A DNA stretch of 64,000 nucleotides from Tanypteryx hageni. Lineage: Eukaryota; Arthropoda; Insecta; Odonata; Petaluridae. Shown piece by piece: positions 1 through 12,480 of this stretch. The stretch's first letter is position 1. Each line of letters starts with the position of its first letter. The stretch covers positions 37,730,854 to 37,794,853 of the forward strand of contig CM054116.1 in NCBI GenBank assembly GCA_028673005.1, read 5' to 3'. The notes beneath the pieces were generated by a model. That model made no database searches, was not told the DNA's origin, and saw only the letters and a list, made by a program, of their open reading frames with translations. Both the position numbers and the translations under genes were made by a program.

Positions 1-1490
1 TCAATTAATAATACTAATGAGGACTCAGTGCGAGATGTGAGATTGATGCTTTGAACAAATTGGTTTAATCCTTGGCCTCACCGTTGACAAACTCGTAATT
101 CTCGTTTTTATTCTCTCTTTTTTGTTTTATTTCAGTGAGGGCTAAAAAAACCCAATTCACACAAATACGAAGTTGAAAACGGAAGTAATACCTCAATAGC
201 CCTTTGTGAAATGTTAGGATAATCTTTTTCTACGCTTATCCAAAATCTTGAAAGGTTATTTTTTCCAAAATATATTTGGAGACTCCTGTTATATTTCATT
301 TCAGCCAATTCCTCTTCTTTTAAATTTAAAACGGTTGCGGTTGGAGAGACAAATGAATGATCGGCTTTGTTTACGTTGTACTATTCTCCTGCACTCGCTA
401 TATTTTCTCGATGTTTGCACTTTCTCCCCGGGATTTCCAGAATTTCTTTGACGGTTTTGAGTCGGTATGAAATTATTTTGTTTGCCATTCAACATTTGTT
501 TGCGAGTTTTGTTACTTTGTGTAGTTTCAAGCAGTTTATATGTTAGCGTTTGCTCAACTCAGATGTGTAAGCCGTGTTATTTACGTAATATTTTTTTCGC
601 TTTGATATTTTTATTTGATAAGTCCTTGTTCCTTTGCGTAATTTTGTTTATTATTTATTGAAACTCAGTTACGTGTATTTATTGTGATATACGAACAATG
701 CTACCTTTCTTGCTTTGGTCACAAATGTGTTAAAATATTGTGTGTTAATGAGTAAGGTGGAGCTGCTTAGTGAATTTCATACTTTTTCTAAACCCATATA
801 ATCTGCCAGCTAAACAATTAATCTCATTATATGCCCTACCAAGATTCTCTTTATTTATTTTGTGCAATCATATAGATGGGACAGAGAGAAAGTATGAAGT
901 TAATTAATGGATTGAAAAAGTTGGTGGTGATGAATATATAATACTCAATTTTGTGTAGGTATTCATTTTAGTATTCACAAATCAATATTTTAAATTTGGA
1001 AATTAAAGTCCTGTTATTTTAATGGGTTATATAAAATAAATGAAACGCAAAAACTGAGGAGGCTGAAGCTATTAAACGATTTTTGCAGCATAAATATTCT
1101 ATTAGGAACATTTGGTTGATCCACGTGCTTAAAAACCTCGCCAGTAAACATATGCTCATTAGGTCCTTTATCGATAGCTTACGCACACACTGTGACGAAT
1201 GTTGTGTTTTCGATAGAGGAATGCGTAAAAACTACGATCAAATAAATTCCCAGACGGTTTTGGCCTTTTAGAAGCGTAACTCTAGCATTTGGAAGCATTC
1301 CTCTTGCTCAATTCCAACGGAGGGAATTGACTTCCACCGGCGCCTTCCGAAGTCCCCATGCTTCGAGGAGCTATCGGTTATCGAAATCAGATATTTCCGG
1401 CGCCAATCTCAGAACAGATTCCAGACATACCAAGCGTGCCAGAGGAACATAGGAGCGGCTTTTCTCCATATGTCCACATAAAAAGATCTT
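1..1490. other. AT-rich non-coding DNA, no gene seen
   Basis: The open frames are at most 67 codons and match no family I recognise. A more GC-balanced stretch at about 1290-1490 is open for 67 codons but runs straight into GA repeat, which argues against a protein. No RNA gene or transposon end was seen. Confidence 0.5.
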
Positions 1491-1494
1491 ACGA

Positions 1495-1800
1495 CGTGGA
1501 AAGGGAAGGAGCGAGAGAGAGAGAAACAGACACGGAGAGGGGAAGGAGGAGAGAGAAATAGAGATAGAGGAAAAGGGAGGGGGGAGTGAAAAATTGAGAT
1601 TGTGGGAGGGAGAAGAGAGAGAGAAATAGAGAGGGAGGGGGAGAGAGGGAGGGGGAGAGAGAAATAGAGATGGAGATAGAGGGTGGAGAGAAAATAGAGA
1701 TGGAGAGGAAGGTGAGAGAGAAAAATAGAGAGGAAAAGGGGAAAATACGAGGTGTGTGTGTATATGTGAGGGAGACAGAGAGAAGAAATAAGATAAAACC
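1495..1800. repeat. GA-rich low-complexity tract
   Basis: Nearly uninterrupted purines on the plus strand (gagaga and ggaggg words), ending in a short GT run near 1751-1763. The 105-codon minus-strand frame here encodes only Ser/Leu/Pro/Phe from CT repeats and is not a gene. Confidence 0.9.
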
Positions 1801-1967
1801 GATCAAAACAGGTAGTGTAGACTGACAGACTCAGCGAATGCGCTTCAATTTTCTAGGTAGAGATAGATAGATAGAGGAAATGAGAGAGAATTACCGCGAC
1901 GAAAACTACCCTCCTTAAATTGTTTTTTCGAAAGCCTCTCGAGTAATTTCCAGAGCGGGTCATTTCG

Positions 1968-2642
1968 GTCATACGCAGTGCTTGCAGTGCTTGAAAAATT
2001 TCATGCTGGCTCACCAGTCAGGAAAATATCTCACTCGTCAGCTGAATATTGCCAGCGCCCCAAAAACCCCGAGGCTGGCGAGCAAAAAATAAATATCCTC
2101 AGTACCAAAAATGAAATGTTAATTATTTACACTTTCGTTGACCTATATCTTCATTTTTATTTTTGACAGATATAACTATCAATATTCAACCAAGTACATT
2201 GCACAAAATATATTTGTATGTACATCAGTCTACATGACAATTAATATAAAAACTCATACATATTATCAGTGACACAAGACCAAGAGCAAGGAATAGTTCA
2301 ATGAAACTTACTATTCATATTTTCGTAGGTGTCAACTTACCACTTCCAGAGGTTTGGAATTTATGACCTTGAACATGTCACAGTTTTTGCACTAAAATAC
2401 CACTTGTCTATGGCCATATCACGTTTAAAGGCATGCACAGCGTAGGGAAATCCCCTGGATGTGCTTGTAGAAGTGACTGTAGTTTGCTACTTCCTAGCGG
2501 CCGCAACATTCACTCAATTAAGTAGCTTGGCAATTTTTCCAAATATTTCAATTCAACAATAGGTGTAATTTATTCGTCAACTAAAAATTTTCACTCGTCA
2601 CGAACGAGCAAACGAGCGCATTTTTCATGCCCTGGTCATGCG
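1968..2642. mobile_element. hAT-type non-autonomous transposon (element 1976-2634)
   Basis: The left end starts CAGTGCTTG, duplicated in tandem before ...AAAAAT. The right end, reverse complemented, starts CAGGGCATGAAAAAT. The two termini agree at 13 of 15 positions. The flanks are gtcatacg (1968-1975) and gtcatgcg (2635-2642), 7 of 8 identical, which is the 8-bp target duplication length typical of the hAT superfamily. The interior (about 640 bp) has no transposase frame, so this is a MITE-like copy that would need an enzyme supplied elsewhere. The tandem CAGTGCTTG at the left end is an oddity. The call rests on termini and target duplication, not on protein similarity. Confidence 0.75.
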
Positions 2643-2689
2643 TGAGGATTGACTTGCAGATAGACCGACTGGAAAGCTGGTAAAACGAG

Positions 2690-3385
2690 AGAGAGAGAAA
2701 ATGAGAGCTGTAGTTATAAAGGGGAGAAAAGTGGGAAGGCGGAAGAAGAAGAGGGTGTTAGGGAGAAAGGAAAGAGAGAAAGGATTCGTGCGCTAAAAAA
2801 AGGAAAGAACGCGAATGTAGTATGTTTTTTAGCCATTTTGGGGCTCTCTTGTTTCTTTTTGTCCGGGAACATTTTTTTTCACGTCGAGCTGGAAAACACA
2901 AAAAAGTAAAAGGGGCGTCTAGAGAGAAAAAGGAAGAGAGAGAGGCAGCAGAAAAGGTTTAAACGGGCATCTGAGGGTATTAAAATAACAAGAAATGTAG
3001 AGAGTTGAGAGGGGAGAAGGATAGATGGAGAACGAGGAGAAAATGGAAAAGAATGGGAGTCTGGACCCAAGGGTCGTTTTGCAATTGTTTTTCTTTCTTT
3101 TTATGTGTTCGCTTCTTTTTTTATCTTCCAGCCTTTGTTTATTTATTTTTGCCCCGGAGTGGGAACAAATAATCCGACGTGAGACTCGAGCCTCGGTCAG
3201 CCCTCGGAATTGGAAGGTGAGTGAGGGGAAAGGGATGAGGGATTTAAGAGGATGGAAGAAGGCACAGAATGTGGTGGTGGAGGAAAGAAACGAAGCGATA
3301 AGGAAGAAAGAGGACGAGTGGGGGAGAGAATGGAGGGATGACGGAGTGGAGATGGAGTGAATGGGGTAAAGTCGAGGAGAGCCGG
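2690..3385. repeat. Purine-rich low-complexity region
   Basis: Two purine-rich blocks (2690-2800 and 2885-3060, resuming 3210-3385) are separated by a T-rich stretch at about 3075-3160. Open frames on both strands are compositional. Confidence 0.75.
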
Positions 3386-4390
3386 GAAATAATCAGCGGC
3401 GGCGGAATCGTAGCGAAGGGAATATTGGAATTCGGAATCTGCTCCACCTTCTATGGATGGCCTCTCTATTCTCCACGAATAACGTCCCGAAGCGCACTTA
3501 TGTGGACTAATATCGATCACGCTTGCGCGAAATCAGCCTATATACACATACTAGTATGTGTACATTTCTATATATTTATGCATGTATTTATGTAAATATA
3601 TAAGCACATTGCGGCTAATGTTCGAAAGTAGATTATAACATAACTGCTTGATTCTGTTTTTAAGGCTTGTAGGGATATAATATTTTAGAAAATGGCAGTT
3701 TTAGAAAGTTACAGCAGCAAGAACTTTTTTTAACGTATGTGTATTTTATTAAAAAAATTAGTCATGCTCCTCTGTCTAATGTCGACATTAGCCAGGTAAA
3801 AACTGGCTGCTGTAGATGTGTGTATAACACGTGGTGAAATATTTGTGATCATCTCTATACGGTTTCCATGGACATTTTTTCCGACGTCAAATTGAATTAT
3901 TACATGCCATCTACTGATACTTGATACGTTATAAATATTATACATTTTTAGTTGCGTACACAGGTGTTAATTTGAAGAAGTTGTGGTTATTAATGCTCGA
4001 ATGCGTAAATTTCCCCAAGGTAAAAGCTTTTCATCAAGCCAGTTTCCAAAATCAATAAATAAACTGGCCGAAGAAGTACCCGTTCCTTAATTATATGAGA
4101 CGACAAATATAAACATTTGCAAATGCTTTGATGGAACATGTAAATGTTTTCATTTCAGTTGACTGTGATGTAGATCCATCGCCTTAATGCTACAACCAGT
4201 TATATGTTTAAATAAGAGTGCAGTTGATAGAGAAAAATCGTTTCATAAGCTTTCACTTCGTTAAATAATAAACGTTCCTCTATGAATTATTCAAATATTT
4301 AAATAAATGAACCCGAAGGTATTTTGAAAATGGTCGATGCTAACGATTACATTGAACATCAATATCTATACGTGTAACTAACAGCTTGGG
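3386..4390. other. AT-rich non-coding DNA
   Basis: No recognisable gene. A GTTTCCATGGACA word near 3863-3875 resembles half of an RFX X-box, but the second half-site is missing. Confidence 0.5.
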
Positions 4391-4795
4391 ATGTATATTC
4401 TACCTTGTTATTGCGACTCTTATTTTACCTTTCCATTCTCATTGTTTGTTTTATTTACTTCTGGCCACTTTATCGGAAATGTATCTAAACCTTTCCTTTC
4501 CGATGTTATATGTTGTTTGAAAAGTACAGGAGAACACTGTAGCAAACTATTTGAAACGTGCGTTAGACCGCGAACAAGTATTTTTTCGCAGAGATTTTTC
4601 AGAATTCGATTTACAATGGGAGCGAACGTTATTACAGGCGTATCACAAACCAGTACACGTTGCGTGTTGGTTGAATTCCTAGGAATTATTTATGATAGCG
4701 TTTCTGGTTGTACAGACAGCGCTGCTGCGGCTCTCTCCGCGGTGGCAAGGGAATTAGGCGGAGCAGGAAGGCCTAGCGTAGGTGAACGATAGTCG
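4391..4795 (+). other. Unrecognised 133-codon open frame
   Basis: The frame opens with a hydrophobic stretch of about 30 residues (Phe/Leu/Tyr-rich) and ends in an Ala/Gly/Arg-rich tail. I recognise no domain. The sequence around it has ordinary complexity, so it is less obviously an artefact than the CT/GA frames. Without splice signals, homologues or conservation it remains an open frame only. It lies directly upstream of a repeat with internal duplication and may belong to a transposon. Confidence 0.12.
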
Positions 4796-4989
4796 ATACT
4801 AAAGCGGCTGACGGGGCGTCGGCTGGGCAGAAATGTTACCGGAGGAACTGAGGTATTCGATATGTTTTTACCTTCATTGTGTTGCGGGATAAATATCGTA
4901 TTGTTGTGAAACAAGATGGAAAAGTGTACTCCGTAAATGGAATACACAGAGATTTCAAAGGCGTTCTTAATGGGAAATACGTATGGAAC

Positions 4990-5580
4990 GGTATCGAAAA
5001 TTTGGGCGAGTCTCGAATTTTTATCTCCGAAACTATAAGTCGTAATTATATGGTCTTGAAGACTATCTCGTAGTAAATGTTGTTCTCTATCCAAATAATC
5101 TTTTGAATCTATACCTCACAGTTCATATAAGAGCATGGGAGAGAAATGGATTTCTAATTGTTGTTTGCTGAGAGAACCGTCTTCCGATCGGTGTAAACAA
5201 AATATGCAATGTTTTGCTCGGGATTTTCTCTAATTTTAATATCCAAAACTATAACTCGTAATTATGTGATCTTGCGGACTTTCTTATAGTAAATGCTGTC
5301 CTCTACCCGAATTAACTTTTTAATAAACGCCTTACAAATCATATAAGAGTATGGGAGAGAAATATATGGTATTTAATTTAATGCCATTTAACGAGATACG
5401 TCTAAGCTTATTTAAGTAGAAGTTTTAATTAACAGATTGTTCAAAATCACAATTGAGCGATAAATTTTAATAACTATCACTCATACTTAATTTAATAAAA
5501 ATCCATCCAGCGGTTTAGGAGATGAAAGTTACGACGGACGGACGGTCCAGACGTGCCCATAAGGCGTTCCGCTAGTACCG
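4990..5580. repeat. Interspersed repeat with 216-bp tandem duplication
   Basis: A block around 5020-5145 recurs around 5236-5362. Shared landmarks are CGTAATTAT at 5041 and 5257, a 'gtagtaaatg' versus 'atagtaaatg' word, and 'catataagagNatgggagag'. The period is 216 bp. It is followed by 'atccatccagcggttt' and a short gacggacggacgg run, a layout common at the 3' ends of arthropod LINE/Helitron-type repeats. The sequence ends near CTAGT (5571-5575). I cannot assign the class. Confidence 0.55.
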
Positions 5581-8055
5581 CTTCGCTGATAAAGAACACA
5601 TAAAAATTGAATGGGCCATGTTTTTTGCATCAAAGAATTGATCCTTTCATCAGAGGCCATTGTTTAGGTCTGGAGATCCAAAAGGAGGGGCAGTCCGATG
5701 ATTTGTTCGCTTTTCTCATAAGTTCATCCGCATCTCATCTTTGAGTGAAACTAGGTGCACTTTCGTTAGATTGAATTTTAGACTTATTTAATGTAAATTA
5801 AAAATATACGTAAATATACAAAATTATTGTTCAAATATAAATAAACCTGTTAACGCATGGCCAACAATTACCCATGTTCTTCAAATTTACCTTTTCGCCA
5901 AATTTAATTAATGAAATACTTTCCCGATCTTATTTTAATGATGAAATACGCTTGTTCCCAAGATATATCTGACGGAACTATGTTACTCTCCGTACATAAT
6001 GCGTGCGTGTTTGAAATACTGTTTATCACCTGACGGGGAGTTTGCTAATTACGCTGCGGTTAAAGGCACCTAAGATTAAATGTGCGGGTTGAATCAGATC
6101 ATCGAGGTTATTAAGGCCATTGAGCTAAAGTTCTGCGTGGAAACGGTTCTGTAAAATAGAAGATGATCAAATTTCTCTAATAGTTGAATGCAAGAAATTT
6201 AAATTTTAGTTTTGCAGTTATTTGACCTTAAAATCCATCTTCATCAGTCTTTAAATCTCTCTTTAATACTGCCTTTAGCATAACAAATAAATATATAACG
6301 GCGAGATGAGATTTAAATGAAATACCTACGTTCCAATTCTACCATACAAGCTTTATTTATAAACCCATAAAAATACTATAGCATTTAAAAAATAATTCTA
6401 ATACGTAGTCTTTTCGATAAAAGCGATAATTTTGGAAAAACTTAAGTTTATAACTGTTATAATTAAATTCGTTAAGGTCGAGTATTTTCTCACTATGTGC
6501 ATCTGCTCAGTATTGCAAACCCTAGGAGAGTATGTTTGAGCATTTCCGTGAAGGAATATTCCGAAATGAAATTTGTTTCCCTTTATTCTCTGTTTTTGCG
6601 TCTGGAATCACCATATATAATGCAATGGAGAATGTCTTATGTTTACAGAATTACGTGAAACATTACGTCTACGGAACTCATCAGCTGAAAGCGTAACAAA
6701 TCTTTTGGACCAAATTCCGCAGAGAATACAGCTGTAGGACGTGTTTTCTGAGTCCTGGGCTAGGGATAGAGGGGAAGGAGGAATGGAGGGGAGGGGAGTT
6801 TGGCTGAGTTTAGAAGCGCAATGGCAGTTGGTTAAGTAACGACCTACTTTCCATATTGGCGTAGTAGGTGAGAATTTTGCGCAAACATCCTCTGTCTTCC
6901 GTAGCTTTAAAATTAACTAGCACAGTCCTATATAAGAAGGAAAAAACGCACCGCCCAAACTGCAGACCACTAGATTTGATTTAATAATAGAAAAAAAACA
7001 TCAAACATAAATTATCAAGCCTTACCGTAGCGATGTAAAACTTTAACTTTAAGCCAATTTGAAAATGAGTATGTGTATATTTTTCGCAGAATGCCTGTTC
7101 CATTCTTCAAATAATTAACTTCATATTTCATTATTTAGATTAACTTTTGTTCATTTTTATTGGATTAACACGATAAAGATACAGTGTTAAAGTCATTTCA
7201 TCTGGCCTAAAATAGATAGATCGAAATGAGAAATGTTAAGAAAGTTGGTTAATTATCGGACACAACTCTTATTTATTTTCTGTATTTATAGAGTTAAATT
7301 ACCGGTAAACCCCAAATTCTAACGATCAAATTTGTATAATAGCTAAAAATGTGAATCTATTTGTAATCCCCGAAGGCCGAATTCCGACTATACGATTAAT
7401 TGTTCTCGTGTAAGTATCTGACAATTGTAAGTAAACTTGGTAAACTCCGGCATGATAAAAACTATCGAGGCCAGCAACTGTGTAGGATCTTTGAGTGGAG
7501 GACCTTTTGGCATCTGTTCCATCTCTCTATTTATCTCTCTCTCTGCTCTCTGCCTCTCTCTCGACAAAAAGCTATATGAATAAGCTGGCGCCATCAACTA
7601 TGAGTCGACGTTAATAAAAGTAAAATATAACCTTTTGAGAACAATATATCTCCGCGTTTTTTATCCGAGAGCATTCTAAATTTTCCAATTTTTTGCCAAG
7701 TACGTACGGCAGTTTTAATTTGAAAGATGGATCTTATTTACGGCAAATTCGCCGGTGGTTCTTTTTACGCGAAAATTTCACGACACGCTATGATTTATAC
7801 GGGAAAGGTAAGCTCGCGGGAACAGAAGGCATAATTCCTTTTTAAACGCCATAGAGCTAGCAGCTACCGGCTTTTGAAATAGTGCGATGAACATTTTACC
7901 TGAGCAAAAAGAAAAACGAAAGACGGATAGATTTCTCGAATATGGGATGGAAATTTTATCGCGCCATAATTCGTTCCGTCTCATATCCAGTCAATTTTTC
8001 GTGCGAGATAATATAAAAGAGCGTAATTCCTTCCTCTCTTAAAAAAGAACTCTTC
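5581..8055. other. AT-rich non-coding DNA
   Basis: No gene, RNA gene or transposon terminus was recognised. There is a small GA patch near 6770-6800 and a CT patch near 7520-7562. Confidence 0.5.
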
Positions 8056-8059
8056 GTAA

Positions 8060-9020
8060 TAATGTTTCCGGCCGTTTCTTTATCGTTTCAAACAAACTTC
8101 TTCTTGTGGCAATATCTCTTTCATGCACAAATCTCTTTTCAAGCCCCCTTGACTCCCCTCCGCTGCTGGAAACTTCTTCCCAAACACTCTCTCTATCTAA
8201 CCCACTCCAACACTCCCTTCCCGTGGTCCTCTCTTTCTCTTTCCCCATCGCTCCGGCCGCTCTACCAATCATCAGTCTCCATCTCAGCATGTGTGACCCC
8301 GGGCGTGCCTGAAGTCGTTTTATCGCACACACGGACCTTACGTAGCAATCTCTCTCCTTCACTTTGAGCTTTTTTTTATTCCCTCCGTGCACCCCCTCGA
8401 CCTCTCTCCTCCGCTATCTCCAGTTCCTTTTTCTTTACTTTCCTTCTTCTCTCACCTCCATCACCGCTTTTCTCTCTTCTTCATTTTCGCCTCTTTTTAT
8501 CTTCCTCCCTCTATCTTAATAAAGTCATTTGTCTGTCTATATATATATACGACTGCAACCTCTTCCGTCCATCCTTTGCTCTCTCGTCCTTTGAAATCTC
8601 TTCAATTGTATTTTCCGTCACTTTTCTCTCTCTCACTATCTCTCTCAATATCTCCCTCTCTCCCCCTCTCTCTCCCTCTCCATCTCTCTCTCCATCTCTC
8701 TGTCTCTCTTCCTCTCTTCCTCTCTAACGGCGCTGTTGCGCTGCCTTCCTATCGTTAATCTGATGTCTCTTTCTTCTTTTTGTGTTTTACATTGACCTAG
8801 GGGAATTTTTTTGCGACCACGTCTCCTTTTTCCGTCTCTCCCCCAGGCGTGTTTTATAAAGAGTTTTTCTATGGTCTCTAGTTCCCTCTGTGTGTGTGTG
8901 TGTGTGTGAACATACCCTTTTCGTTTTACGTGACTCCCTCTCTTTTCTGTTAACTCTCTGTGTATCTTTCCTCTCACTCTTTCTTTACCTCTCTCTCTCT
9001 CACTGCAAATATCTCCATGC
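8060..9020. repeat. Pyrimidine-rich tract with (TG)10
   Basis: The plus strand is dominated by C and T (ctctct, ccctcc). A (TG)10 microsatellite lies at 8889-8908. Several overlapping frames of 68-123 codons on both strands encode Ser/Leu/Pro/Phe or Arg/Glu runs and are artefacts. Confidence 0.9.
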
Positions 9021-10315
9021 TACTACCATTCTCTATATCTCCTCTCGCGTTTTTAATATCCGCAACCAATCACTTCACTCCCTTACAATGCGACTTTCTT
9101 ACCTGAATCCATCTCGCGCACGGCGTCCCTGCTTCACCGTTCAGCGGTTTCAGCGTTTGACCCGCGTGGATGTAGTTTTGTGGGCATCTGTGATTTTAGC
9201 GTAAAGAAGATAGCTTTTTTCTGTCGCTGTTTCATATAAAATCTAGGTTAAATGAGTTTTTTGAGTCGGCGCTGAAGTTTTTGCTATATGAGACGGCTGA
9301 AACTCGATTTAAAATATAAAGAAAAGCCTTCTGTCAGAAAGTGTTTCCACTATATATAAAATTAAGTACTGTTTCAGTAAACATAACTCTTAAAGGATTA
9401 TTTACTGTCTTGATGATTAAGTTAAATTTTTAAATCTTTCACAACAATAAAGTTTTATTTTAATTTTCAAACCCAGTGCCGGATTTTAATTTTAAATATA
9501 TTATCCTTCCATTTCCAATTTAGTTACTCAAGAATATTATCAAATTAATTTGTGTACGTCACACGTGTACCACACAGCTACAAAACAAATTACCGCACAA
9601 CCGCGTGTCATTTAAAAATTACTGAATTTCATTGTATGTAATGTATGAATAAATATCAACGACTATAGTATTTATTTTTGTGATCATTACATACCCCTTT
9701 TATTGTAATCTTCGAAAATAATTCTAATATTAACTTTTCTTTTTCTCTTAAAACATATTAATTGATGTATAAATAATAATTTACTCTTTAAATATCATTT
9801 TCTGAAGTCGCGAATTGAAACCCCCGTTTATGAGAAAAATAAATAATAATTATTCACATATTTTATTAATACTTCTCTAATATGAAAACTTTTAATCTTA
9901 AAAATAACCTACATAATTTTTATTTCCCTTGAAATTTCCTGAAGCCATTCGAAAAAGTCACGCAACACCCGTCACAGATGGAAAAAATAACTATATATAC
10001 GACGAAATATCTTCGATGTTGTAAAACTAAAAGGTTATTATTACTAAAATACTAATCACAAATTAACCAGAATACTTTTAATAAAATTGTTTCAATCGCC
10101 GTCGCTCGACTTTCTTCATTATTTAAAACAACACGTTAAAGCATTTCCCTTCGTCCTGGAACCATACACAGGCCCTACCCTGATTTATTCACCCCACAAA
10201 TTAACTTTTCGGGAATGAAAAAATTCAAAAAATAAAATAATTCCCTTACTTCTCTTTCGTCGAACAATCTATTTCCGCCGTTCATTTGAATTTTTCACTA
10301 CACTTTTAGCCCTAA
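9021..10315. other. AT-rich non-coding DNA
   Basis: A very AT-rich core (9240-10310) has stops in all frames. Nothing was recognised. Confidence 0.55.
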
Positions 10316-10319
10316 AGGC

Positions 10320-10715
10320 TTAATGGAAAAACTTGCTTTTCCTCCCCCGAGTGATTCTCCGCACAATGATGAATGCATCGGCCTTGCTAATGCTCCCTTT
10401 TCGTTGCCTTTCCAGCCACACACACACACATTCGCCCTGCTCAACGTCCGTTCTCTCTCTCTCTCTCCCTTTCTCTCCCTCTCTCCACCCTTTATGAACG
10501 CACCCCTTACTATCCCAATATCCTATGCCCTCCACCCATGCTTGCCTCACCCGACCTTTCTATCCAGCCTAGGGAAAAAGCGAGTAGGACGCCTCATATC
10601 AATTTCTCCCTCTCTCTCCTCTTTCCTACCCCTTTCGCCGTTATTTCTCTCTACCCCCCCCCCTCTCTCTCTCTCTCCCCCTTTTCGAACCTCTTCTTTT
10701 GCAAAAACTTGGACT
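10320..10715. repeat. Pyrimidine-rich tract
   Basis: CT-rich with a short CA run near 10420-10430 and a pure CT/C run near 10650-10682. Frames through it are compositional. Confidence 0.85.
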
Positions 10716-11870
10716 TGCTAATCGTTTCTTATTCGTCATCGGAGGAGCGAATTAAAATTCGCACGGTGCGATTGTCTCCCGCCTGAAAGGATTTTTTTAT
10801 TATTGTTCCGGCGGGAAACGGGGAGTCTCGATATTACGAGGTCATCGTCAAATGCGCGACAAAATTAAACCGAAACGGTCGATATGCGTCGCTTGAGAAA
10901 ATACGAAAGGGCCGATGATTAAATTCACTCCATTTGCCTAAATTGCGTTTGATCCCAGAAACCGGTTGTTTTTAGGTGCATTTGTCACGAAGTACGCAGA
11001 TTCCGCCGAAAACGCGAAGCGGCTCTTCTTTTTATTTAAAGAGTACAGACTCGGAGAGAAGAATGGTAATAAATGGGAAGTTAACTGTTATTGAAACGCG
11101 GATTGCAATATATTGGAGCGTAGTTAACAACGATCGTCCGGCTTATGCCGGGTGATCGTTATAAATTAGATATGTGAAGCTTTCTTCCGGTAATGCTGCA
11201 ATTTAGCGGGATCCCCTACTGACAGGGATAAAAAATCGAGTTAATTGCCTGGAAATTATTTACTTCAAAAGCCTCTACGTTTGGATTTAGTGTTTTTGAG
11301 CTAATAAAATAAAAAGCATGGATTACAACGGTTACATAGCCTGTATTAATCCAAGAGGTCGATTAGCCAAAAACACACACACAACGATTACATAGCGGGA
11401 AAAAATAGAAAATCGTTCGGCCAATCCTCGCTGATTGCAAAAATAGCTCCATTATCTTAGTTACTTCCGGGGTCTTTTATTACTAACACAATCCCTTTAT
11501 CCTATCTTCATTATCTGTGGATTTAGTGCCTTTTTTCTTTTCCATTGATAGTGATGGCGTTCCAACATCACGACCAGGAAAGCATTCGAGAAACTCTTTT
11601 ATCGTAACTGCTATCGAGCAAACTTAATCATGCCGTACAATTTGTTTTCGCCTCGTCAATCTCTATTATCTATATTTGCCTTGCCATAACCACGTCCCGA
11701 AATCTCGCAAAATTATTTATAATCACTCTTCCAATTTCCTCGAATCCCGCATTTCACAAAACTTGGCCATCAATTTTCCATCGATCTCCGCTTTAAACAA
11801 TTCTTTTTCTCGGTCATAGTCTTCCCTACAATCTAAGTCTATCGAATAAATTTATTCCTCCCGATCGAGA
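10716..11870. other. Mixed-complexity non-coding DNA
   Basis: This stretch is more balanced in composition than its neighbours and contains the hairpin at 11129-11160. No reading frame worth listing. A short CA run lies at about 11373-11382. Confidence 0.5.
11129..11160. other. 14-bp hairpin with TTAT loop
   Basis: Arm 1 (11129-11142) is AACGATC-GT-CCGGC, the loop is TTAT (11143-11146), and arm 2 (11147-11160) is GCCGG-GT-GATCGTT. Twelve Watson-Crick pairs flank two central G.T pairs. No U-run follows, and the hairpin is too short for a typical animal pre-miRNA. It could be a structured RNA element or a protein-binding palindrome. Confidence 0.6.
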
Positions 11871-12480
11871 TACCCTACTTCCTGTCTTCAACTCTATTTC
11901 CTCTCTGAATCCCATTTGCCCAGCTTACTTTTTTGCCTAAAAAAACCTTCTCTTGGCATTTCCTACCCTTTTCGCTACCCTCTCTATCTTTCTCTGCACA
12001 CATTTTAGTCCTGTCATTTTCCCTCCACAATAGTCGAGCGCCTTACGCTTATAGTATTCCGACACACAACCCGTCTATTATTTTCCTAACTCACCGTCAC
12101 CGATTTAAACCGTTTCACTCTCACTTCATTCGCCTCTCTCCATCTCCTTTATCCCGCATCCCCGAAGTATTTCTCGCCTTTGCTTCTATCTCCTTCCCTC
12201 CCTTTCATCCTCTGCCTCTTCACTCTCTCTCTCTCTCTCCCACATTCCCGGGCACACCGCACAGAGATCCCCACTCCACCGTTGACCACGGTCCATAAAT
12301 CTCGCCCTTACAGCCTCCTCCATCTCCCTCCCGTCAAAACGTTAACCCCTTCTCCGAGCCTTAATCCCGGTGACCTCCTCCTCCTCTCTCCATCTCGCCT
12401 CATCTCACTCACTTTCCATCCCTTGAAAGGTAGCTGCGAGCTGTTTGGATTGCCTGTTTTTAGGTTTTATTTTTTCTAGT
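11871..12480. repeat. Pyrimidine-rich tract
   Basis: CT-rich with (CT)n near 12220-12240. The 99-121 codon frames encode Ser/Leu/Pro/His-rich peptides and show no domain. Confidence 0.85.
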
